From Goleter apudmare HA4340-LM2 (GTDB taxonomy: Bacteria > Cyanobacteriota > Cyanobacteriia > Cyanobacteriales > Nostocaceae), in contig JAHHHF010000072.1 of the NCBI GenBank assembly GCA_019359495.1, forward strand, positions 124,001 to 188,000: a DNA stretch of 64,000 bases, given 5' to 3'. Position numbers and translations under genes: made by a program. This document shows, piece after piece, positions 57,345 through 64,000 of the stretch (position 1 is the stretch's first letter; each line of letters begins with the position of its first letter). The notes beneath the pieces were generated by a model. That model saw only the letters and a program-made list of their open reading frames with translations. It ran no database searches and was not told the DNA's origin.

Positions 57345-57762
57345 CAAAATACTCCCCACCCTCAGCAATAGTACAAATACCACAAGTAAGGGCGAAAAAG
57401 TTTTCCAAAGTAGTAGTCTATTAAGATAAAAATGATGGACTGTAGTGCGGGCATCTTGCCCGCGTGAGCGAGACGCTCTGTAGTGAGCGAGACTGTAGTG
57501 CGGGCATCTTGCCCGCGTTAGCGAGTCTTGCCTGCGTGAGCGAGACTGTAGTGCGGGCATCTTGCCCGCGTGAGCGAGTCTTGCCCGCGTGAGCGAGACG
57601 CTCTGTAGTGCGGGCATCTTGCCCGCGTGAGCGAGACGCTCACACTAGTAGGAGCGAAGCGATCGCTTAGTCATACATAATTTGGCGTTGCCTAACAAAA
57701 TAATTTGCCTAAACCAAGAAGTATTGTATTGTGTCTGAGGCAAGTCGAATTGGCAAGAAAAT
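57345..57762. repeat. shc-hpnB divergent region with GCGGGCATCTTGCCCGC repeats
   Basis: This gap holds both promoters. From 57440 to 57643 it contains four copies of CTGTAGTGCGGGCATCTTGC followed by CCGCGTGAGCGAG, with partial units between. Each copy has a 7-bp hairpin GCGGGCA/TGCCCGC style core. The core resembles that of the element at 42917-43038 (GGGAGCATCTTGCTCCC). The array lies within the open 5' extension of shc. Confidence 0.85.
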
Positions 57763-58944
57763 ATGGCTGCACTTGTATTAGGATTGACGCTGTTATCTTT
57801 AATCATCTGGATAGGATTACTGAGCTTGTGGGGGCAGTTTTGGCGAACAGATCAGCAATTAGAGACGGCAGAAATTCAGATACATTCTTTTCCGACAGTT
57901 TGTGCAATAGTTCCGGCGCGGAACGAAGCTGATTTATTACCAATCACCTTGCGATCGCTTTTACTCCAAGATTATCCCGGTGATTTTCAGGTGATTTTGG
58001 TAGACGATCGCAGTACAGATGGTACAGCTGATTTTGCTCAAGGGGTTGCCTATGCTGTGAACAAACCCCAGCAACTACACATCATCTCTGGCGAATCATT
58101 ACCCCCAGGTTGGACAGGTAAACTCTGGGCTGTTGAACAAGGCATTCAAAAGGTAGAGGCGTTACATGTAACGTCGTTACAAAAACAAAAACCAGACTAT
58201 TTTCTCCTCACCGATGCAGATATTGAACATGATGTGAGGAATCTCCGTCGCTTAGTCGCCAAAGCTGTGCAAGAGGACTTAGACCTAGTTTCTGTGATGG
58301 TGCGGCTCAGGTGTGAAAGCTTATGGGAGAAACTTTTAATACCAGCTTTTGTGTTTTTCTTTCAAAAACTCTACCCCTTTCGCTGGGTGAATAACCCCAA
58401 GAAAGCTACTGCGGCTGCGGCTGGCGGATCTATTCTCATTCGTAGAGAAACATTAGAGCAGATTGGTGGGATTGCAGTGATTCGCCAAGCTTTGATTGAT
58501 GATTGTGCCCTAGCTAATGCAGTCAAGAAAAAGGGGAGAATTTGGCTAGGATTGAGTGTTTTAACTCGCAGTTTACGCCCCTATCCTTCTCTAGAGACAG
58601 TTTGGCAGATGGTGGCGCGGACTGCTTACACCCAACTGTATTATTCACCATTACTACTGGCAGGAACTTTGCTAGGAATGACGTTAATTTATTTAGTTCC
58701 CCCTGTGGGAGCGATGATTGGTTTATTAATAGGGAATGGGGCAGTTACTCTGACAAGTTTATTGGCGTGGCTATTGATGACTTGGGCTTACTTGCCCACA
58801 ATCCGGTTTTATAAATGTTCTCCTTGGTTAGCTTTTTGCTTACCTGCGATCGCTTTTCTTTATACTTTAATGACCTTAGATTCAGCCATCCGTCACTGGC
58901 AAGGGCGGGGTGGTGCTTGGAAAGGTCGCGTTTATCCCCAGTAA
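57763..58944 (+). CDS. hpnB: Hopanoid-associated glycosyltransferase HpnB (GT2)
   Basis: A 393-residue family 2 glycosyltransferase with an N-terminal membrane helix (LGLTLLSLIIWIGLLSLWGQFW). Its GT-A domain has AIVPARNEADLLPITLRSLL, VDDRSTDGTADFA and the metal site DADIEHD. PPGWTGKLWAVEQG is diagnostic for HpnB. Three further helices are at the C-terminus. It is divergent from shc and near hpnG, hpnA and hpnH. The acceptor is probably a hopanoid intermediate, but the exact sugar is not known. Confidence 0.9.
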   Translation: MAALVLGLTLLSLIIWIGLLSLWGQFWRTDQQLETAEIQIHSFPTVCAIVPARNEADLLPITLRSLLLQDYPGDFQVILVDDRSTDGTADFAQGVAYAVNKPQQLHIISGESLPPGWTGKLWAVEQGIQKVEALHVTSLQKQKPDYFLLTDADIEHDVRNLRRLVAKAVQEDLDLVSVMVRLRCESLWEKLLIPAFVFFFQKLYPFRWVNNPKKATAAAAGGSILIRRETLEQIGGIAVIRQALIDDCALANAVKKKGRIWLGLSVLTRSLRPYPSLETVWQMVARTAYTQLYYSPLLLAGTLLGMTLIYLVPPVGAMIGLLIGNGAVTLTSLLAWLLMTWAYLPTIRFYKCSPWLAFCLPAIAFLYTLMTLDSAIRHWQGRGGAWKGRVYPQ

Positions 58945-59036
58945 AATCGGTGGTTAGAAACCGCACGCCAGTCGTCACTCTCCGAGAAGCCGCCTCCGGC
59001 GTCTACAAGTCGGGAAACCCGCCCACGGCGCAAACC

Positions 59037-59732
59037 TTACTCAATCTTAGAGTTAAAAAACAGCAACCTTGTCACGTCCTCCAACACTCTTAATGCTCGT
59101 AAGGAACCCCGAATCAGTCGCGTAGCTGCCACAGGTTGACGGATTAATTCTAAAGCTAGAGGCCAAGGTTTCAACGCCCCATCAGCACTAATCGCCGATG
59201 TGAGGTCTGGAATATCGTGATGAGAGTCATCGCTGACGACTCGCAGCATTGCTACTGTCACTCCCACTTGCTGAAAAAATTCTAAGGCAGCAAATCCTTC
59301 CATGTCAACAACATCAGCCTTATACGCTTCACCTAAACACCGTTTTTCAGTAGCTGACCAAACCACGCGATCGCTTGTTAATGATTTGACTAAAGAAACT
59401 TTATCTGATAGACACGAGTAAATTTCTGCTGTAAAAATGCGATCGCACTCTTGGCGATGCTCTTGATAAACACAATCCTGATACAAGACAATATCACCTA
59501 CAGAATATCTGGAGCTTAAGCTGCCGCATATACCCATAACCACCACTTGAGGATAGGGATGATTTAAAATCTGTCCCTTCTCTTGCAATTTATGCAGATA
59601 TGTGGTTAAAGATTTCATACCCATGGGAATTGGTATAACCCTTGGTGTGGAACCCGTGACACCTCCTAAGCCACGACACACGGCTTTGTATTCAGCTCCT
59701 TGAGGCACGAGGATGGTTTTGTGATTTGTCAT
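59037..59732 (-). CDS. hpnG: Hopanoid-associated phosphorylase HpnG
   Basis: A 231-residue nucleoside-phosphorylase-like protein (PNP/UDP fold). The segments VVVMGICGSLSSRYSVGDIVLYQ and VVDMEGFAALEFFQQVGV with the catalytic-type Glu are family features. HpnG removes adenine from adenosylhopane, giving ribosylhopane precursors for bacteriohopanetetrol. It sits on the minus strand between hpnB and the RND gene. The hpnH gene, whose product makes adenosylhopane, lies 4.1 kb away at the end of the window. Confidence 0.88.
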   Translation of the reverse strand: MTNHKTILVPQGAEYKAVCRGLGGVTGSTPRVIPIPMGMKSLTTYLHKLQEKGQILNHPYPQVVVMGICGSLSSRYSVGDIVLYQDCVYQEHRQECDRIFTAEIYSCLSDKVSLVKSLTSDRVVWSATEKRCLGEAYKADVVDMEGFAALEFFQQVGVTVAMLRVVSDDSHHDIPDLTSAISADGALKPWPLALELIRQPVAATRLIRGSLRALRVLEDVTRLLFFNSKIE

Positions 59733-59865
59733 TGGTTATTTGTGATTTGTTATTGGTGGCTCTTTGCCATGCCCCATTCCCTATTCCCATACTCCCAAAG
59801 TGCAGGTGATTACGGTAGTATGACTAAATAAATTGTGTCAATTTAAGTAGCTCTGTCCATTAATT

Positions 59866-59925
59866 ACGAATTACGAATTACGTAGACGCGTAGCGGCTTC
59901 CCGCAGGGTATTACGAATTAGTAAT
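59866..59925. repeat. ATTACGA heptad repeats plus GTAGACGCGTAGCGGCTTCC repeat
   Basis: Tandem ATTACGA heptads (short tandemly repeated repetitive sequence type) are interrupted by a palindromic insert at 59881-59910. Similar heptads occur at 62665-62690. Confidence 0.7.
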
Positions 59926-59956
59926 CATTCGGTCATCCACACCATGATTTTCCAAG

Positions 59957-62665
59957 ATGGTCAAGCCTAGTAGCTCGAAATCCGCACGAGAACGCTTCAA
60001 TATTTCCAAATTGGCGATTCAATTTTCGTGGTTAACGGTAGGTTTTTGGATTGCTGTGACGGTAGCTGGTATTTTTGCTTTCAGTTCCCTCAAGTATGCT
60101 TTGTTTCCAGATATTACTTTTCCTGTGGTGGTGGTGAATGCCCAAGCACCTCTAAAAACAGCCCTGGATACAGAGTCCAAGCTTACCCAACCCATAGAAC
60201 AGAGCCTAAAATCCTTGCAAGGATTGGAGAATATTCGTTCATCTACCTATCCTGGTCAAAGTGCTGTTAGTTTAGCGTTTGCTGTCGGTACAAACTTAGA
60301 AACATCAACGCGGGAAGTAGAAACAGCACTGAAGCAGTTAAAACTGACTCAGGGAGCAAATTATAAAATTATTCCCCTGAACCTGAATGAGTCAGCCGCT
60401 ATTAGCTACGCCATCGAGAGTCCATCGGGGAATCTCACGGATTTGACTAAGTCGGCGAAAGACCAGATTGTACCGGCGATCGCTAAATTGCCGGGAGTAC
60501 TCAAAGTCTCGCTGTTGGGTGTACCTAGTCCACCCACACCGCAGCTATCAGCGACTAAGGCTAGTTTACCTACAGATGCTGCCACTTTAGTCCGCTTTAA
60601 CGGTAAAGATGCTTTAGCATTTCAAGTAATTAAAAGTGGTAACGCTAACACACTAGAAGTGGTGAGCCGGGTAGAGCAAGAAGTACAGAGACTACGTTCT
60701 ACCCTCAAGGATGTTAACCTCACCCTAGCTGCTACACAGGCTAAATATATCCGCCAAGCTACCCAATCAACAATCGATGCGCTCCTCGAAGCGATCGTGT
60801 TGTCAATAGTAGTAATTTTTCCATTTCTCTGGAATTGGCGAGCAACTCTGATCTCTGCCTTGGCGATTCCAACTTCTTTGTTGGCAACGTTTATTGTCAT
60901 GGCAATTTTTGGGTTTAACCTAGAGACAATTACGCTGCTGGCTCTGGCTTTGGTAATTGGTAGTGTGATTGATGATGCAATTATCGATGTAGAAAACATT
61001 CTGCGCCACATCGAAGAAGGAGAAAGCCCCCGCCAAGCCGCGTTCTCAGCTACCAAGGAAATTGGGTTAACAGTCGTCGCTACCACTGCTACGGCAGTAG
61101 CGGTGTTTTTACCTATTGGTTTGATGGGTGGTGTGGTTGGACAATTCTTTAAACCATTTGGGATCACAGTTTCGGCTTCATACATAGCCTCTACCCTGGT
61201 GGCTCGGACACTATCACCAGTGCTAGCTACCTTCTGGCTCAAGCCCAAGTCCGCAAATCCTCGGCGTCGAGATACGAATATTGGCGCAGTTTTCACCGCA
61301 GCTTATCGAAATTTGCTGCAATGGTCTTTAAACCATCGGGCGATCGTTATTGGATTAGCTGTTCTGAGTTTCGTCGCTGGAATAGCCCTGATTCCCCTGA
61401 TTCCCAAAGGTTTTATTCCCAAATTAGACCGGGGCGAATTTAACATCACCTATACGGCTCCTTTACCCCAGATTCCTGATATCGCTACCTTGCAAAAGCA
61501 AGCCGCACAAGCCCCACAAGCAGGAAGAATCCCCCCAGCAATACCCATTCCCAACCCCTTAAACAACTCCTTGGAAGTAGCCAAGAAACTCGAAGAGGTG
61601 GTGAGAAAATCACCAGTCGTGGAAACAGTCTTTACCACAGTGGGTTCTCGTGAAGGTGAGCCAAATAAAGGCTTGCTGTATGTGAAGCTCAAGGAAGACC
61701 GCAAAATCAAAACAGCACAACTCCAAGACGAATTTCGCGCCACTTTACCCAATCTCCCTGGAGTAAGTACCAGCGTCGAAGATATCCAATTTGTGGATAC
61801 AGGCGGTCAAAAACCTCTGCAAGTGGCATTAACTGGTAATGACCTGAATGCACTCAACACAGCAGCCAAGTCCATTAAAGAGCGATTGGTAAAAATACCA
61901 GGATTTGCGGATGTCACAGTTACAGGTGAAACCAATCAACGAGGTCAGGTTTTTCAGATTGAGCGTCTAAATAATGAGCGGGTTGCTTATGTCAGCGCTA
62001 ACCTTGGTCAGAATCTATCCCTGGGTGACGCCACCGATAAAGTAGTAGCCGAAGCTAAAGCTGTCTTACCCAATGGTGTTTCCCTAGACTTAGGCGGCGA
62101 CTCTGCCCGCTTGGGAGAGGTTTTTGGCAGTTTTGCCACAACTTTAACTCTGTCGGCATTGTGTATTGTCTTGGTACTGATTGCCCTGTTTAGAAGCTGG
62201 GTTGACCCTGTAGTCATCGGCCTTTCTTTACCCTTAGCAATAGTAGGGGCAATGCTGGCATTATTAATTACCAAGAGCGATTTCGGGATGATTTCCCTGA
62301 TTGGCTTTGTGTTTTTGCTAGGGCTAGCAAATAAAAATGCGATCGTCCTGGTAGATTACATCAGCCAACTCCGTGACGATGGCTTAGAACGCACAGAGGC
62401 GATTCTCAAAGCCGGGCCAGTACGCTTACGCCCCATCATGATGACCACTGTCTCCACCCTATTAGGGATGCTACCCATCGCTTTAGGTTTAGGAGCAGGT
62501 TCCGAATTGCGATCGCCTATGGCTGTAGCGATCGCCGGCGGCTTAGTAACCTCCACGATTCTCAGCTTGATTGTCATCCCCGTAGTCTACGCCATCATGG
62601 ATGATTGGTTTCCCCGCTATAGCAAGAAGAAGGGAAGCAGGGTGAGATCCGAGAGATTGTCTTAA
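59957..62665 (+). CDS. RND efflux transporter (AcrB/HAE1-like, short form)
   Basis: A 902-residue RND permease, shorter than the usual 1,000-1,050, mostly in the periplasmic domains. The first helix is WLTVGFWIAVTVAGIFAFSSL. The proton-relay acids are in IGSVIDDAIIDVENILRHIEEG, and the partner lysine is in LLGLANKNAIVLVDYI. GPVRLRPIMMTTVSTLLGMLPIALGLG is a typical C-terminal element. No adaptor (MFP) or TolC gene is beside it. Its place between hpnG and hpnA suggests hopanoid or lipid export, but such transporters are also common elsewhere, so substrate is unknown. Confidence 0.9.
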   Translation: MVKPSSSKSARERFNISKLAIQFSWLTVGFWIAVTVAGIFAFSSLKYALFPDITFPVVVVNAQAPLKTALDTESKLTQPIEQSLKSLQGLENIRSSTYPGQSAVSLAFAVGTNLETSTREVETALKQLKLTQGANYKIIPLNLNESAAISYAIESPSGNLTDLTKSAKDQIVPAIAKLPGVLKVSLLGVPSPPTPQLSATKASLPTDAATLVRFNGKDALAFQVIKSGNANTLEVVSRVEQEVQRLRSTLKDVNLTLAATQAKYIRQATQSTIDALLEAIVLSIVVIFPFLWNWRATLISALAIPTSLLATFIVMAIFGFNLETITLLALALVIGSVIDDAIIDVENILRHIEEGESPRQAAFSATKEIGLTVVATTATAVAVFLPIGLMGGVVGQFFKPFGITVSASYIASTLVARTLSPVLATFWLKPKSANPRRRDTNIGAVFTAAYRNLLQWSLNHRAIVIGLAVLSFVAGIALIPLIPKGFIPKLDRGEFNITYTAPLPQIPDIATLQKQAAQAPQAGRIPPAIPIPNPLNNSLEVAKKLEEVVRKSPVVETVFTTVGSREGEPNKGLLYVKLKEDRKIKTAQLQDEFRATLPNLPGVSTSVEDIQFVDTGGQKPLQVALTGNDLNALNTAAKSIKERLVKIPGFADVTVTGETNQRGQVFQIERLNNERVAYVSANLGQNLSLGDATDKVVAEAKAVLPNGVSLDLGGDSARLGEVFGSFATTLTLSALCIVLVLIALFRSWVDPVVIGLSLPLAIVGAMLALLITKSDFGMISLIGFVFLLGLANKNAIVLVDYISQLRDDGLERTEAILKAGPVRLRPIMMTTVSTLLGMLPIALGLGAGSELRSPMAVAIAGGLVTSTILSLIVIPVVYAIMDDWFPRYSKKKGSRVRSERLS

Positions 62666-62691
62666 TTACGAATTAGCAATTACGAATTAGT

Positions 62692-63681
62692 ATGGTGCAG
62701 GTTTTTGTGACAGGGGGAACGGGTTTTATTGGTTCCCATGTAGTACGTTTGTTACTGCAACAAGGATACACAGTGAAAGCCTTGGTACGCTCTAGCAGCA
62801 ACTTGGAGAATCTGCGAGGATTGGCGGTAGAGCTAGTTACAGGAGATCTGAATAACCCGAACCTTTGGCAACAGATGCGTGATTGTCAGTACCTGTTTCA
62901 TGTAGCTGCCCATTATTCCCTGTGGCAAAAAGACCGAAAGCTACTCTACCATCACAATGTGCTCGGTACACGTAACGTACTCGAATCTGCCCAAAAAGCC
63001 GGAATTGAGCGCACCGTTTACACTAGTTCTGTAGCTGCGATCGGTGTGGGGGCATCTGGTAAAGTCGTAGATGAAACACATCAAAGTCCCCCGGAAAAAT
63101 TGGTCGGTGACTACAAAAAATCTAAATTTCTGGCAGAGCAAGTAGCCATGCAAGCGGCTCATGGAGGTCAAGATGTAGTCGTAGTCAATCCCAGTAGCCC
63201 AATTGGCCCATTGGATATCAAGCCCACCCCCACAGGCGATATTATCCTGCGGTTCTTACGGCGGCAAATGCCCGCTTATGTAAATACTGGTCTAAATTTT
63301 ATCGACGTGCGGGATGTGGCCTGGGGACATTTACTGGCATTAAAAAAGGGAAAATCAGGCGATCGCTATATCTTAGGTAATCAAAACCTCAGCCTCAAAC
63401 AAATACTAGAGCAACTTGCCCAAATCACAGGATTACCAGCCCCCCAACGATCCGTACCCGCTTGGTTGCCCCTCAGCGTTGCTTGGGTTGACGAAAAGAT
63501 ACTCGCACAGCTAGGCAAAACCCCCTCCGTTCCCTTAGATGGTGTCCGCATGGCGCAACAACCCATGTACTACAATACTTCCAAGGCAGTCAGAGAGTTA
63601 GGTTTACCCCAATCTCCCCTGACAACAGCCCTTGAGGATGCCGTCGCCTGGTTCATTGCTCAGAAATATGTGAGCGAATAA
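62692..63681 (+). CDS. hpnA: Hopanoid-associated sugar epimerase HpnA
   Basis: A 329-residue extended SDR with FVTGGTGFIGSHVVRLLLQQGY, GDLNNPNLW and VAAHYSLW at the active site. The region from TSSVAAIGVG to GDYKKSKFLAEQ (Tyr-x3-Lys present) matches HpnA. PSSPIGPLDIKPTPTG is characteristic of the family. It presumably prepares a sugar group for hopanoid side chains, but the reaction is not settled. The hpnH gene follows 161 bases downstream on the same strand. Confidence 0.9.
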   Translation: MVQVFVTGGTGFIGSHVVRLLLQQGYTVKALVRSSSNLENLRGLAVELVTGDLNNPNLWQQMRDCQYLFHVAAHYSLWQKDRKLLYHHNVLGTRNVLESAQKAGIERTVYTSSVAAIGVGASGKVVDETHQSPPEKLVGDYKKSKFLAEQVAMQAAHGGQDVVVVNPSSPIGPLDIKPTPTGDIILRFLRRQMPAYVNTGLNFIDVRDVAWGHLLALKKGKSGDRYILGNQNLSLKQILEQLAQITGLPAPQRSVPAWLPLSVAWVDEKILAQLGKTPSVPLDGVRMAQQPMYYNTSKAVRELGLPQSPLTTALEDAVAWFIAQKYVSE

Positions 63682-63695
63682 AAGCTTGTAGATTC

Positions 63696-63775
63696 GTAGG
63701 TTGGGTTTTGCTCTGCTCAAACGCCACTTCACTCAAGTCGGGGAACCAGCCCACGTGAGTGGCTTCCCAACCTAC
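63696..63775. repeat. Inverted repeat GTAGGTTGGG/CCCAACCTAC between hpnA and hpnH
   Basis: A 10-bp inverted repeat (63699-63708 and 63766-63775 approximately) encloses sequence of the GCCACTTCACTC/GAGTGGC type. It can form a long hairpin in the hpnA-hpnH mRNA, without a T-run. Confidence 0.6.
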
Positions 63776-63842
63776 CAAAACATGGCTTTAATTTTGAATT
63801 TTGAATTTTTACCGTGGTGTTTCCATATACAGGAGTGAGAGC

Positions 63843-64000
63843 ATGGCAGTTAACATCCAACAAGCTATGGATATTGGGAAATATCTGGTTACCCAACGCT
63901 TAAAAGGGCGTAAACGTTTCCCTTTAGTCTTAATGTTAGAACCTCTGTTTCGGTGTAACCTAGCCTGCACCGGCTGTGGTAAAATCCAGCATCCCCCAGA
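63843..64000 (+). CDS. hpnH: Adenosyl-hopene transferase HpnH (radical SAM), 3' partial
   Basis: The first 52 codons are in the window: [22 protein letters not shown] then the radical SAM cysteines Cys38, Cys42 and Cys45 in [17 protein letters not shown]. HpnH couples a 5'-deoxyadenosyl radical to diploptene, giving adenosylhopane, the first C35 hopanoid. AGGAG lies seven bases before ATG, so the start is firm. The rest lies beyond the window end. Confidence 0.92.
   Translation, partial: MAVNIQQAMDIGKYLVTQRLKGRKRFPLVLMLEPLFRCNLACTGCGKIQHPP

Noticed and set aside
57345..57617. N-terminal 91-codon extension of squalene-hopene cyclase
   Set aside because: Its codons are repeat-derived, and ATG 57344 has a good ribosome binding site and gives the normal family length.
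60622..61296. 224-codon minus-strand frame
   Set aside because: Antisense shadow of the RND transporter; composition is that of a complementary strand of a helical membrane protein.

Overview
The window is a chromosomal segment of a filamentous, heterocystous-type cyanobacterium of the Nostoc/Anabaena group (order Nostocales). Supporting signs are the frequent HIP1 octamer GCGATCGC, a phylloquinone (men) cluster, CP12, a CphB-type phytochrome, two orphan OCP N-terminal-domain (helical carotenoid) proteins, NtcA-type promoter boxes, heptanucleotide tandem repeats and several families of short palindromic repeats typical of Nostoc genomes. No tRNA, rRNA, CRISPR array or intact insertion sequence was seen. 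This assignment is inference from content; no database search was run.

Layout. (1) 1-20.9 kb: a Wzx/Wzy-type exopolysaccharide locus. It holds a chain-length/BY-kinase protein (cut by the window start), a Wzy-like polymerase, five glycosyltransferases of the GT4 or rhamnosyltransferase type, a Wzx-like flippase and a methyltransferase. A minus-strand block follows with gmd-fcl (GDP-fucose), the initiating sugar transferase and another GT4. Then come a CSP41-like SDR protein and rmlB-rmlA-rmlC-rmlD (dTDP-rhamnose). (2) 20.9-28 kb: gamma-glutamyltransferase, an Rpn/PD-(D/E)XK-type protein with a GEAR repeat, a DUF1802 protein, an aldo/keto reductase, a small secreted Cys protein and a WD40 protein. 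(3) 28.9-31.5 kb: an APH-fold kinase followed by a HopA1-family protein, a pair resembling class V lanthipeptide dehydration enzymes. It has its own terminator and no obvious precursor peptide, and I regard it as the best candidate for an undescribed system. (4) 31.6-37.1 kb: phylloquinone genes menI-like, menE, menC, menA and menF. (5) 37.1-47.4 kb: trmB, an apparently NtcA-controlled phosphoesterase, a FIST sensor, cp12, small conserved proteins, a RelE/ParE toxin-antitoxin pair whose toxin lacks a standard start codon, cbiD and guaA. (6) 47.4-53.2 kb: light signalling, with a CphB-like phytochrome, its RcpB-like response regulator, a hybrid PAS kinase and a divergent response regulator. (7) 53.3-55.3 kb: a cation-diffusion-facilitator remnant and two helical carotenoid proteins. 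(8) 55.4-64 kb: hopanoid genes shc, hpnB, hpnG, hpnA and hpnH (cut by the window end), with an RND transporter in between.

Several genes carry repeat-derived codons at an end (sugar transferase, menC upstream region, menI tail, shc upstream region), so start sites there were chosen from ribosome binding sites and usual family length.
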